Below, piece by piece: positions 25,401 through 40,290 of a stretch of 58,760 bases of DNA. Position numbers and translations under genes: made by a program. This DNA comes from Nemertoderma westbladi (Eukaryota; Xenacoelomorpha; Nemertodermatida; Nemertodermatidae). Within the stretch, counting starts at the first letter, position 1; each line of letters begins with the position of its first letter. The notes beneath the pieces are model-generated. The model was given only the letters and a program-made list of their open reading frames with translations, did no database searches and was not told the DNA's origin. Location: positions 1 through 58,760 of the forward strand of contig JAUCBJ010006187.1 in NCBI GenBank assembly GCA_032718475.1, given 5' to 3'.

Positions 25401-26500
25401 CAATCAGGTAACGGATTTATAGAAAGTGCAATCAGGTAACGGATATATAGAAAGTGCAATCAGGTAACGGATATATAGAAAGTGCAATCAAGTAACGGAT
25501 ATATAGAAAGTGCAATCAGGGTAAAGGATATATAGAAAGTGCAATCAGGTAACGGATATATAGAAAGTGCAATCAGGTAACGGATATATAGAAAGTGCAA
25601 TCAGGTAACGGATTTATAGAAAGTGCAATCAGGTAACGGATATATAGAAAGTGCAATCAGGTAACGGATATATAGAAAGTGCAATCAGGTAACGGATTTA
25701 TAGAAAGTGCAATCAGGTAACGGATATATAGAAAGTGCAATCAGGTAACGGATTTATAGAAAGTGCAATCAGGTAACGGATATATAGAAAGTGCAATCAG
25801 GTAACGGATTTATAGAAAGTGCAATCAGGTAACGGATTTATAGAAAGTGCAATCAGGTAACGGATATATAGAAAGTGCAATCAGGTAACGGATATATAGA
25901 AAGTGCAATCAGGTAACGGATATATAGAAAGTGCAATCAGGTAACGGATTTATAGAAAGTGCAATCAGGTAACGGATTTATAGAAAGTGCAATCAGGTAA
26001 CGGATATATAGAAAGTGCAATCAGGTAACGGATTTATAGAAAGTGCAATCAGGTAACGGATTTATAGAAAGTGCAATCAGGTAACGGATATATAGAAAGT
26101 GCAATCAGGTAACGGATATATAGAAAGTGCAATCAGGTAACGGATATATAGAAAGTGCAATCAGGTAACGGATATATAGAAAGTGCAATCAGGTAACGGA
26201 TTTATAGAAAGTGCAATCAGGTAACGGATTTATAGAAAGTGCAATGAGGTAACGGATATATAGAAAGTGCAATCAGGTAACGGATATATAGAAAGTGCAA
26301 TCAGGTAACGGATATATAGAAAGTGCAATCAGGTAACGGATTTATAGAAAGTGCAATCAGGTAACGGATATATAGAAAGTGCAATCAGGTAACGGATATA
26401 TAGAAAGTGCAATCAGGTAACGGATTTATAGAAAGTGCAATCAGGTAACGGATATATAGAAAGTGCAATCAGGTAACGGATATATAGAAAGTGCAATCAG
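22500..26500 (+). repeat. Array block duplicated near 36.0-40.2 kb
   Basis: Ordered markers are shared with the later block: ATAAAAAGTG (22619 and 36152), CAATCGGG (24391 and 37700) and CAGGGTAAAGG (25517 and 39302). The offsets are 13,533, 13,309 and 13,785, which differ by exact multiples of 28 (8 and 9 units). Block edges are approximate. Confidence 0.7.
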
Positions 26501-27420
26501 GTAACGGATTCATAGAAAGTGCAATCAGGTAACGGATATATAGAAAGTGCAATCAGGTAACGGATATATAGAAAGTGCAATCAAGTAACGGATATATAGA
26601 AAGTGTAATCAGGTAACGGATATATAGAAAGTGCAATCAGGTAACGGATTCATAGAAAGTGCAATCAGGTAACGGATATATAGAAAGTGCAATCAGGTAA
26701 CGGATATATAGAAAGTGCAATCAAGTAACGGATATATAGAAAGTGCAATCAGGTAACGGATTTATAGAAAGTGCAATCAATCAGGTAACGGATTTATAGA
26801 AAGTGCAATCAGGTAACGGATTTATAGAAAGTGCAATCAGGTAACGGATATATAGAAAGTGCAATCAGGTAACGGATATATAGAAAGTGCAATCAGGTAA
26901 CGGATATATAGAAAGTGTAATCAGGTAACGGATTTATAGAAAGTGCAATCAGGTAATGGATTTATAGAAAGTGCAATCAGTTAACTGATATATAGAAAGT
27001 GCAATCAGGTAACGGATATATAGAAAGTGTAATCAGGTAACGGATATATAGAAAGTGCAATCAGGTAACGGATATATAGAAAGTGCAATCAGGTAACGGA
27101 TATATAGAAAGTGCAATCAGGTAACGGATATATAGAAAGTGCAATCAGGTAACGGATATATAGAAAGTGCAATCAGGTAACGGATATATAGAAAGTGCAA
27201 TCAGGTAACGGATATATAGAAAGTGCAATCAGGTAACGGATATATAGAAAGTGCAATCAGGTAACGGATATATAGAAAGTGCAATCAGGTAACGGATATA
27301 TAGAAAGTGCAATCAGGTAACGGATATATAGAAAGTGCAATCAGGTAACGGATATATAGAAAGTGCAATCAGGTAACGGATATATAGAAAGTGCAATCAG
27401 GTAACGGATATATAGAAAGT

Positions 27421-28372
27421 GCAACCAGGTAACGGATATATAGAAAGTGTAATCAGGTAAGGGATATATAGAAAGTGCAATCAGGTAACGGATATATAGA
27501 AAGTGTAATCAGGTAACGGATATATAGAAAGTGTAATCAGGTAACATATATATAGAAAGTGCAATCAGGTAACGGATATATAGAAAGTGCAATCAGGTAA
27601 CGGATATGCAGAAAGTGCAATCACGTAACGGATATATAGAAAGTGTAATCAGGTAACGGATATATAGAAAGTGCAATCAGGTAACGGATATATAGAAAGT
27701 GCAATCAGGTAACGGATTTATAGAAAGTGCAATCAGGTAACGGATTTATAGAAAGTGCAAACAGGTAACGGATATATAGAAAGTGTAATCAGGTAACGGA
27801 TATATAGAAAGTGCAATCAGGTAACGGATATATAGAAAGTGCAATCAGGTAACGGATATATAGAAAGTGCAATCAGGTAACGGATATATAGAAAGTGCAA
27901 CCAGGTAACGGATATATAGAAAGTGTAATCAGGTAAGGGATATATAGAAAGTGCAATCAGGTAACGGATATATAGAAAGTGTAATCAGGTAACGGATATA
28001 TAGAAAGTGTAATCAGGTAACATATATATAGAAAGTGCAATCAGGTAACGGATATATAGAAAGTGCAATCAGGTAACGGATATGCAGAAAGTGCAATCAC
28101 GTAACGGATATATAGAAAGTGTAATCAGGTAACGGATATATAGAAAGTGCAATCAGGTAACGGATATATAGAAAGTGCAATCAGGTAACGGATTTATAGA
28201 AAGTGCAATCAGGTAACGGATTTATAGAAAGTGCAAACAGGTAACGGATATATAGAAAGTGTAATCAGGTAACGGATATATAGAAAGTGCAATCAGGTAA
28301 CGGATATATAGAAAGTGTAATCAGGTAACGGATATATAGAAAGTGCAATCAGGTAACGGATATATAGAAAGT
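27421..28372 (+). repeat. 17-unit (476-bp) tandem higher-order repeat, two copies
   Basis: GCAACCAGG occurs at 27421 and 27897, and GCAAACAGG at 27757 and 28233. Both pairs are exactly 476 bases (17 x 28) apart, with the CATATATATAG and ATATGCAG...CACGTAAC units between them also repeated in order. This shows a recent tandem duplication of a 17-unit block. Confidence 0.88.
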
Positions 28373-31300
28373 GTAATCAGGTAACGGATATATAGAAAGT
28401 GCAATCAGGTAACGGATATATAGAAAGTGTAATCAGGTAACGGATATATAGAAAGTGCAATCAGGTAACGGATATATAGAAAGTGCAATCAGGTAACGGA
28501 TATATAGAAAGTGCAATCAGGTAACGGATATATAGAAAGTGCAATCAGGTAACGGATATATAGAAAGTGTAATCAGGTAACGGATATATAGAAAGTGCAA
28601 TCAGGTAACGGATATATAGAAAGTGCAATCAGGTAACGGATATATAGAAAGTGCAATCAGGTAACGGATATATAGAAAGTGCAATCAGGTAACGGATATA
28701 TAGAAAGTGCAATCAGGTAACGGATATATAGAAAGTGCAATCAGGTAACGGATATATAGAAAGTGTAATCAGGTAACGGATATATAGAAAGTGCAATCAG
28801 GTAACGGATATATAGAAAGTGCAATCAGGTAACGGATATATAGAAAGTGCAATCAGGTAACGGATATATAGAAAGTGCAATCAGGTAACGGATATATAGA
28901 AAGTGCAATCAGGTAACGGATATATAGAAAGTGTAATCAGGTAACGGATATATAGAAAGTGCAATCAGGTAACGGATATATAGAAAGTGTAATCAGGTAA
29001 CGGATATATAGAAAGTGCAATCAGGTAACGGATATATAGAAAGTGCAATCAGGTAACGGATATATAGAAAGTGCAATCAGGTAACGGATATATAGAAAGT
29101 GCAATCAGGTAACGGATATATAGAAAGTGCAATCAGGTAACGGATATATAGAAAGTGCAATCAGGTAACGGATATATAGAAAGTGCAATCAGGTAACGGA
29201 TTTATAGAAAGTGCAATCAGGTAACGGATATATAGAAAGTGCAATCAGGTAACGGATATGCAGAAAGTGCAATCACGTAACGGATATATAGAAAGTGCAA
29301 TCAGGTAACGGATTTATAGAAAGTGCAATCAGGTAACGGATATATAGAAAGTGCAATCAGGTAACGGATATATAGAAAGTGCAATCAGGTAACGGATATG
29401 CAGAAAGTGCAATCACGTAACGGATATATAGAAAGTGCAATCAGGTAACGGATTTATAGAAAGTGCAATCAGGTAACGGATATATAGAAAGTGCAATCAG
29501 GTAACGGATTTATAGAAAGTGCAATCAGGTAACGGATATGCAGAAAGTGCAATCACGTAACGGATATATAGAAAGTGCAATCAGGTAACGGATATATAGA
29601 AAGTGCAATCAGGTAACGGATATATAGAAAGTGCAATCAGGTAACGGATATATAGAAAGTGCAATCAGGTAACGGATTTATAGAAAGTGCAATCAGGTAA
29701 CGGATATATAGAAAGTGCAATCAGGTAACGGATATATAGAAAGTGCAATCAGGTAACGGATATATAGAATGTGCAATCAGGTAACGGATATATAGAAAGT
29801 GCAATCAGGTAACGGATATATAGAAAGTGTAATCAGGTAACGGATATATAGAAAGTGCAATCAGGTAACGGATATATAGAAAGTGCAATCAGGTAACGGA
29901 TATATAGAAAGTGCAATCAGGTAACGGATTTATAGAAAGTGCAATCAGGTAACGGATATATAGAAAGTGCAATCAGGTAACGGATTTATAGAAAGTGCAA
30001 TCAGGTAACAGATATATAGAAAGTGCAATCAGGTAACGGATATATAGAAAGTGCAATCAAGTAACGGATATATAGAAAGTGCAATCAGGGTAAAGGATAT
30101 ATAAAAAGTGCAATCAGGTAACGGATATATAGAAAGTGCAATCAGGTAACGGATATATAGAAAGTGCAATCAGGTAACGGATATATAGAAAGTGCAATCA
30201 GGTAACGGATATGCAGAAAGTGCAATCAAGTAACGGATATATAGAAAGTGTAATCAGGTAACGGATATATAGAAAGTGCAATCAGGTAACGGATATATAG
30301 AAAGTGCAATCAAGTAACGGATATATAGAAAGTGTAATCAGGTAACGGATATATAGAAAGTGCAATCAGGTAACGGATATATAGAAAGTGCAATCAGGTA
30401 ACGGATATATAGAAAGTGCAATCAGGTAACGGATTTATAGAAAGTGCAATCAGGTAACGGATATATAGAAAGTGCAATCAGGTAACGGATTTATAGAAAG
30501 TGCAATCAGGTAACGGATATATAGAAAGTGCAATCAGGTAACGGATATATAGAAAGTGCAATCAGGTAACGGATTTATAGAAAGTGCAATCAGGTAACGG
30601 ATATATAGAAAGTGCAATCAGGTAACGGATATATAGAAAGTGCAATCAGGTAACGGATATATAGAAAGTGCAATCAGGTAACGGATATATAGAAAGTGCA
30701 ATCAGGTAACATATATATAGAAAGTGCAATCAGGTAACAGATATATAGAAAGTGCAATCAAGTAACAGATATATAGAAAGTGCAATCAAGTAACGGATAT
30801 ATAGAAAGTGCAATCAGGTAACGGATATATAGAAAGTGCAATCAGGTAACGGATTTATAGAAAGTGCAATCAGGTAACGGATATATAGAAAGTGCAATCA
30901 GGTAACGGATATATAGAAAGTGCAATCAGGTAACGGATATATAGAAAGTGCAATCAGGTAACGGATTTATAGAAAGTGCAATCAAGTAACGGATATATAG
31001 AAAGTGCAATCAAGTAACGGATATATAGAAAGTGTAATCAGGTAACGGATATATAGAAAGTGCAATCAGGTAACGGATATATAGAAAGTGCAATCAGGTA
31101 ACGGATATATAGAAAGTGCAATCAGGTAACGGATTTATAGAAAGTGCAATCAGGTAACGGATATATAGAAAGTGCAATCAGGTAACGGATTTATAGAAAG
31201 TGCAATCAGGTAACGGATATATAGAAAGTGCAATCAGGTAACGGATATATAGAAAGTGCAATCAGGTAACGGATTTATAGAAAGTGCAATCAGGTAACGG

Positions 31301-33059
31301 ATATATAGAAAGTGCAATCAGGTAACGGATATATAGAAAGTGCAATCAGGTAACGGATATATAGAAAGTGCAATCAGGTAACGGATATATAGAAAGTGCA
31401 ATCAGGTAACGGATATATAGAAAGTGTAATCAGGTAACGGATATATAGAAAGTGTAATCAGGTAACATATATATAGAAAGTGCAATCAGGTAACGGATAT
31501 ATAGAAAGTGCAATCAGGTAACGGATATGCAGAAAGTGCAATCACGTAACGGATATATAGAAAGTGCAATCAGGTAACGGATATATAGAAAGTGTAATCA
31601 GGTAACGGATATATAGAAAGTGCAATCAGGTAACGGATATATAGAAAGTGTAATCAGGTAACGGATATATAGAAAGTGCAATCAGGTAACGGATATATAG
31701 AAAGTGCAATCAGGTAACGGATATATAGAAAGTGCAATCAGGTAACGGATATATAGAAAGTGCAATCAGGTAACGGATATATAGAAAGTGTAATCAGGTA
31801 ACGGATATATAGAAAGTGCAATCAGGTAACGGATATATAGAAAGTGTAATCAGGTAACGGATATATAGAAAGTGCAATCAGGTAACGGATATATAGAAAG
31901 TGTAATCAGGTAACGGATATATAGAAAGTGCAATCAGGTAACGGATATATAGAAAGTGTAATCAGGTAACGGATATATAGAAAGTGCAATCAGGTAACGG
32001 ATATGCAGAAAGTGCAATCAGGTAACGGATATATAGAAAGTGCAATCAGGTAACGGATATGCAGAAAGTGCAATCACGTAACGGATATATAGAAAGTGCA
32101 ATCAGGTAACGGATATATAGAAAGTGTAATCAGGTAACGGATATATAGAAAGTGCAATCAGGTAACGGATATATAGAAAGTGTAATCAGGTAACGGATAT
32201 ATAGAAAGTGCAATCAGGTAACGGATATATAGAAAGTGCAATCAGGTAACGGATATATAGAAAGTGCAATCAGGTAACGGATATATAGAAAGTGTAATCA
32301 GGTAACGGATATATAGAAAGTGCAATCAGGTAACGGATATATAGAAAGTGCAATCAGGTAACGGATATATAGAAAGTGTAATCAGGTAACCGATTTATAG
32401 AAAGTGCAATCAGGTAACGGATATATAGAAAGTGCAATCAGGTAACGGATATATAGAAAGTGTAATCAGGTAACATATATATAGAAAGTGCAATCACGTA
32501 ACGGATATATAGAAAGTGCAATCAGGTAACGGATATATAGAAAGTGCAATCAGGTAACGGATATATAGAAAGTGCAATCAGGTAACGGATATATAGAAAG
32601 TGTAATCAGGTAACATATATATAGAAAGTGCAATCACGTAACGGATATATAGAAAGTGCAATCAGGTAACGGATATATAGAAAGTGCAATCAGGTAACGG
32701 ATATATAGAAAGTGCAATCAGGTAACATATATATAGAAAGTGCAATCAGGTAACGGATTTATAGAAAGTGCAATCAGGTAACGGATATATAGAAAGTGCA
32801 ATCAGGTAACGGATATATAGAAAGTGCAATCAGGTAACGGATTTATAGAAAGTGCAATCAGGTAACGGATATATAGAAAGTGCAATCAGGTAACGGATTT
32901 ATAGAAAGTGCAATCAAGTAACGGATATATAGAAAGTGCAATCAGGGTAAAGGATATATAGAAAGTGCAATCAGGTAACGGATATATAGAAAGTGCAATC
33001 AGGTAACGGATATATAGAAAGTGCAATCAGGTAACGGATATATAGAAAGTGTAATCAGG

Positions 33060-34270
33060 TAACATATATATAGAAAGTGCAATCACGTAACGGATATATA
33101 GAAAGTGCAATCAGGTAACGGATATATAGAAAGTGCAATCAGGTAACGGATATATAGAAAGTGCAATCAGGTAACGGATATATAGAAAGTGTAATCAGGT
33201 AACATATATATAGAAAGTGCAATCACGTAACGGATATATAGAAAGTGCAATCAGGTAACGGATATATAGAAAGTGCAATCAGGTAACGGATATATAGAAA
33301 GTGCAATCAGGTAACATATATATAGAAAGTGCAATCAGGTAACGGATTTATAGAAAGTGCAATCAGGTAACGGATATATAGAAAGTGCAATCAGGTAACG
33401 GATATATAGAAAGTGCAATCAGGTAACGGATTTATAGAAAGTGCAATCAGGTAACGGATATATAGAAAGTGCAATCAGGTAACGGATTTATAGAAAGTGC
33501 AATCAAGTAACGGATATATAGAAAGTGCAATCAGGGTAAAGGATATATAGAAAGTGCAATCAGGTAACTGATATATAGAAAGTGCAATCAGGTAACGGAT
33601 TTATAGAAAGTGCAATCAGGTAACGGATATATAGAAAGTGCAATCAGGTAACGGATATGCAGAAAGTGCAATCAAGTAACGGATATATAGAAAGTGTAAT
33701 CAGGTAATGGATATATAGAAAGTGCAATCAGGTAACGGATATATAGAAAGTGCAATCAAGTAACGGATATATAGAAAGTGTAATATGGTAACGGATATAT
33801 AGAAAGTGCAATCAGGTAACGGATATATAGAAAGTGCAATCAGGTAACGGATATATAGAAAGTGCAATCAGGTAACGGATTTATAGAAAGTGCAATCAGG
33901 TAACGGATATATAGAAAGTGCAATCAGGTAACGGATTTATAGAAAATGCAATCAGGTAACGGATATATAGAAAGTGCAATCAGGTAACGGATATATAGAA
34001 AGTGCAATCAAGTAACGGATATATAGAAAGTGCAATCAGGGTAAAGGATATATAGAAAGTGTAATCAGGTAACGGATTTATAGAAAGTGCAATCAGGTAA
34101 TGGATTTATAGAAAGTGCAATCAGGTAACGGATATATAGAAAGTGCAATCAGGTAACGGATATATAGAAAGTGCAATCAGGTAACGGATTTATAGAAAGT
34201 GTAATCAGGTAACGGATATATAGAAAGTGCAATCAGGTAACGGATATATAGAAAGTGCAATCAGGTAACC
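33060..34270 (+). repeat. Array block 2 of the 18.2-kb-offset internal duplication
   Basis: This is the partner of 14851-16061, sharing the same ordered set of rare variants. The stretch just before it (32471-32944) is a further tandem copy with a 589-base period: 21 units plus one extra base, from a 29-base unit. Confidence 0.85.
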
Positions 34271-36029
34271 GATATATAGAAAGTGTAATCAGGTAACGGA
34301 TATATAGAAAGTGCAATCAGGTAACGGATATATAGAAAGTGCAATCAGGTAACGGATATATAGAAAGTGCAATCAGGTAACGGATATATAGAAAGTGCAA
34401 TCAGGTAACGGATTTATAGAAAGTGCAATCAGGTAATGGATTTATAGAAAGTGCAATCAGGTAACGGATATATAGAAAGTGCAATCAGGTAATGGATTTA
34501 TAGAAAGTGCAATCAGGTAACGGATTAATAGAAAGTGCAATCAGGTAATGGATTTATAGAAAGTGCAATCAGGTAACGGATATGCAGAAAGTGCAATCAC
34601 GTAACGGATATATAGAAAGTGCAATCAGGTAACGGATATATAGAAAGTGCAATCAGGTAACGGATATATAGAAAGTGCAATCAGGTAACGGATTTATAGA
34701 AAGTGCAATCAGGTAATGGATTTATAGAAAGTGTAATCAGGTAACGGATATATAGTAAGTGCAATCAGGTAACGGATATATAGAAAGTGCAATCAGGTAA
34801 CGGATATATAGAAAGTGCAATCAGGTAACGGATATATAGAAAGTGCAATCAGGTAACGGATATGCAGAAAGTGCAATCACGTAACGGATATATAGAAAGT
34901 GCAATCAGGTAACGGATTTATAGAAAGTGCAATCAGGTAATGGATTTATAGAAAGTGCAATCAGGTAACGGATATGCAGAAAGTGCAATCACGTAACGGA
35001 TATATAGAAAGTGCAATCAGGTAACGGATATGCAGAAAGTGCAATCAGGTAACGGATTTATAGAAAGTGCAATCAGGTAACGGATATATAGAAAGTGCAA
35101 TCAGGTAAGGGATATATAGAAAGTGCAATCAGGTAACGGATATATAGAAAGTGCAATCAGGTAAGGGATATATAGAAAGTGCAATCAGGTAACGGATATA
35201 TAGAAAGTGTAATCAGGTAACGGATATATAGAAAGTGCAATCAGGTAACGGATATATAGAAAGTGCAATCAGGTAAGGGATATATAGAAAGTGCAATCAG
35301 GTAACGGATATATAGAAAGTGCAATCAGGTAAGGGATATATAGAAAGTGCAATCAGGTAACGGATATATAGAAAGTGTAATCAGGTAACGGATATATAGA
35401 AAGTGCAATCAGGTAACGGATATATAGAAAGTGCAATCAGGTAACGGATATATAGAAAGTGCAATCAGGTAACGGATTTATAGAAAGTGCAATCAGGTAA
35501 CGGATATATAGAAAGTGCAATCAGGTAAGGGATATATAGAAAGTGCAATCAGGTAACGGATATATAGAAAGTGCAATCAGGTAAGGGATATATAGAAAGT
35601 GCAATCAGGTAACGGATATATAGAAAGTGTAATCAGGTAACGGATATATAGAAAGTGCAATCAGGTAACGGATATATAGAAAGTGCAATCAGGTAAGGGA
35701 TATATAGAAAGTGCAATCAGGTAACGGATATATAGAAAGTGCAATCAGGTAAGGGATATATAGAAAGTGCAATCAGGTAACGGATATATAGAAAGTGTAA
35801 TCAGGTAACGGATATATAGAAAGTGCAATCAGGTAACGGATATATAGAAAGTGCAATCAGGTAACGGATTTATAGAAAGTGCAATCAGGTAACGGATATA
35901 TAGAAAGTGCAATCAGGTAACGGATATATAGAAAGTGCAATCAGGTAACGGATTTATAGAAAGTGCAATCAGGTAACGGATATATAGAAAGTGCAATCAG
36001 GTAATGGATTTATAGAAAGTGCAATCAGG

Positions 36030-39000
36030 TAACGGATTTATAGAAAGTGCAATCAGGTAATGGATTTATAGAAAGTGCAATCAGGTAACGGATATATAGA
36101 AAGTGCAATCAGGTAACGGATATGCAGAAAGTGCAATCAGGTAACGGATATATAAAAAGTGCAATCAGGTAATGGATTTATAGAAAGTGCAATCAGGTAA
36201 CGGATTTATAGAAAGTGCAATCAGGTAATGGATTTATAGAAAGTGCAATCAGGTAACGGATATGCAGAAAGTGCAATCACGTAACGGATATATAGAAAGT
36301 GCAATCAGGTAACGGATATATAGAAAGTGCAATCAGGTAACGGATATATAGAAAGTGCAATCAGGTAACGGATTTATAGAAAGTGCAATCAGGTAACGGA
36401 TATATAGAAAGTGCAATCAGGTAACGGATATATAGAAAGTGCAATCAGGTAACGGATATATAGAAAGTGCAATCAGGTAACGGATATATAGAAAGTGCAA
36501 TCAGGTAACGGATATATAGAAAGTGCAATCAGGTAATGGATTTATAGAAAGTGCAATCAGGTAACGGATATGCAGAAAGTGCAATCACGTAACGGATATA
36601 TAGAAAGTGCAATCAGGTAACGGATATATAGAAAGTGCAATCAGGTAAGGGATATATAGAAAGTGCAATCAGGTAACGGATATATAGAAAGTGTAATCAG
36701 GTAACGGATATATAGAAAGTGCAATCAGGTAACGGATATATAGAAAGTGCAATCAGGTAACGGATATATAGAAAGTGCAATCAGGTAACGGATTTATAGA
36801 AAGTGCAATCAGGTAACGGATATATAGAAAGTGCAATCAGGTAACGGATATATAGAAAGTGTAATCAGGTAACGGATATATAGAAAGTGCAATCAGGTAA
36901 CGGATATATAGAAAGTGCAATCAGGTAACGGATATATAGAAAGTGTAATCAGGTAACGGATATATAGAAAGTGCAATCAGGTAACGGATATATAGAAAGT
37001 GCAATCAGGTAACGGATATGCAGAAAGTGCAATCACGTAACGGATATATAGAAAGTGCAATCAGGTAACGGATATATAGAAAGTGCAATCAGGTAACGGA
37101 TATATAGAAAGTGCAATCAGGTAATGGATTTATAGAAAGTGCAATCAGGTAACGGATATGCAGAAAGTGCAATCACGTAACGGATATATAGAAAGTGCAA
37201 TCAGGTAACGGATATATAGAAAGTGCAATCAGGTAACGGATATATAGAAAGTGCAATCAGGTAACGGATATATAGAAAGTGCAATCAGGTAACGGATATA
37301 TAGAAAGTGCAATCAGGTAACGGATATATAGAAAGTGCAATCAGGTAAGGGATATATAGAAAGTGCAATCAGGTAACGGATATATAGAATGTGTAATCAG
37401 GTAACGGATATATAGAAAGTGCAATCAGGTAACGGATTTATAGAAAGTGCAATCAGGTAACGGATATATAGAAAGTGCAATCAGGTAAGGGATATATAGA
37501 AAGTGCAATCAGGTAACGGATATATAGAAAGTGCAATCAGGTAAGGGATATATAGAAAGTGCAATCAGGTAACGGATATATAGAAAGTGTAATCAGGTAA
37601 CGGATATATAGAAAGTGCAATCAGGTAACGGATATATAGAAAGTGCAATCAGGTAAGGGATATATAGAAAGTGCAATCAGGTAACGGATATATAGAAAGT
37701 GCAATCGGGTAAGGGATATATAGAAAGTGCAATCAGGTAACGGATATATAGAAAGTGTAATCAGGTAACGGATATATAGAAAGTGCAATCAGGTAACGGA
37801 TATATAGAAAGTGCAATCAGGTAAGGGATATATAGAAAGTGCAATCAGGTAAGGGATATATAGAAAGTGCAATCAGGTAACGGATATATAGAAAGTGTAA
37901 TCAGGTAACGGATATATAGAAAGTGCCATCAGGTAACGGATATATAGAAAGTGCAATCAGGTAACGGATATATAGAAAGTGCAATCAGGTAACGGATTTA
38001 TAGAAAGTGTAATCAGGTAACGGATATTTAGTAAGTGCAATCAGGTAACGGATATATAGAAAGTGCAATCAGGTAACGGATATATAGAAAGTGCAATCAG
38101 GTAACGGATTTATAGAAAGTGCAATCAGGTAATGGATTTATAGAAAGTGCAATCAGGTAATGGATTTATAGAAAGTGCAATCAGGTAATGGATATATAGA
38201 AAGTGCAATCAGGTAAGGGATATATAGAAAGTGCAATCAGGTAACGGATATATAGAAAGTGTAATCAGGTAACGGATATATAGAAAGTGCAATCAGGTAA
38301 CGGATATATAGAAAGTGCAATCAGGTAACGGATATATAGAAAGTGCAATCAGGTAACGGATATATAGAAAGTGCAATCAGGTAACGGATATATAGAAAGT
38401 GCAATCAGGTAACGGATATATAGAAAGTGCAATCAGGTAATGGATTTATAGAAAGTGTAATCAGGTAACGGATATATAGAAAGTGCAATCAGGTAACGGA
38501 TATATAGTAAGTGCAATCAGGTAACGGATATATAGAAAGTGCAATCAGGTAACGGATATATAGAAAGTGCAATCAGGTAACGGATTTATAGAAAGTGCAA
38601 TCAGGTAATGGATTTATAGAAAGTGCAATCAGGTAATGGATTTATAGAAAGTGCAATCAGGTAACGGATATATAGTAAGTGCAATCAGGTAACGGATATA
38701 TAGAAAGTGCAATCAGGTAACGGATATATAGAAAGTGCAATCAGGTAACGGATATATAGTAAGTGCAATCAGGTAACGGATATATAGAAAGTGCAATCAG
38801 GTAACGGATATATAGAAAGTGCAATCAGGTAACGGATTTATAGAAAGTGCAATCAGGTAATGGATTTATAGAAAGTGCAATCAGGTAATGGATTTATAGA
38901 AAGTGCAATCAGGTAACGGATTTATAGAAAGTGCAATCAGGTAATGGATTTATAGAAAGTGCAATCAGGTAACGGATATATAGAAAGTGCAATCAGGTAA

Positions 39001-40290
39001 CGGATATGCAGAAAGTGCAATCACGTAACGGATATATAGAAAGTGCAATCAGGTAACGGATATATAGAAAGTGCAATCAGGTAACGGATATATAGAAAGT
39101 GCAATCAGGTAACGGATATATAGAAAGTGCAATCAGGTAACGGATTTATAGAAAGTGCAATCAGGTAACGGATATATAGAAAGTGCAATCAGGTAACGGA
39201 TTTATAGAAAGTGCAATCAGGTAACGGATATATAGAAAGTGCAATCAGGTAACGGATATATAGAAAGTGCAATCAAGTAACGGATATATAGAAAGTGCAA
39301 TCAGGGTAAAGGATATATAGAAAGTGCAATCAGGTAACGGATATATAGAAAGTGCAATCAGGTAACGGATATATAGAAAGTGCAATCAGGTAACGGATTT
39401 ATAGAAAGTGCAATCAGGTAACGGATATATAGAAAGTGCAATCAGGTAACGGATATATAGAAAGTGCAATCAGGTAACGGATTTATAGAAAGTGCAATCA
39501 GGTAACGGATATATAGAAAGTGCAATCAGGTAACGGATTTATAGAAAGTGCAATCAGGTAACGGATATATAGAAAGTGCAATCAGGTAACGGATTTATAG
39601 AAAGTGCAATCAGGTAACGGATTTATAGAAAGTGCAATCAGGTAACGGATATATAGAAAGTGCAATCAGGTAACGGATATATAGAAAGTGCAATCAGGTA
39701 ACGGATATATAGAAAGTGCAATCAGGTAACGGATTTATAGAAAGTGCAATCAGGTAACGGATTTATAGAAAGTGCAATCAGGTAACGGATATATAGAAAG
39801 TGCAATCAGGTAACGGATTTATAGAAAGTGCAATCAGGTAACGGATTTATAGAAAGTGCAATCAGGTAACGGATATATAGAAAGTGCAATCAGGTAACGG
39901 ATATATAGAAAGTGCAATCAGGTAACGGATATATAGAAAGTGCAATCAGGTAACGGATATATAGAAAGTGCAATCAGGTAACGGATTTATAGAAAGTGCA
40001 ATCAGGTAACGGATTTATAGAAAGTGCAATCAGGTAACGGATATATAGAAAGTGCAATCAGGTAACGGATATATAGAAAGTGCAATCAGGTAACGGATAT
40101 ATAGAAAGTGCAATCAGGTAACGGATTTATAGAAAGTGCAATCAGGTAACGGATATATAGAAAGTGCAATCAGGTAACGGATATATAGAAAGTGCAATCA
40201 GGTAACGGATTTATAGAAAGTGCAATCAGGTAACGGATATATAGAAAGTGCAATCAGGTAACGGATATATAGAAAGTGCAATCAGGTAAC
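36030..40290 (+). repeat. Array block duplicated from near 22.5-26.5 kb
   Basis: This is the partner of the block at 22500-26500, with the same rare markers in the same order. A third, shorter copy of the ATAAAAAGTG neighbourhood is at 20211, which is 2,408 bases (86 units) before 22619. Confidence 0.7.
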
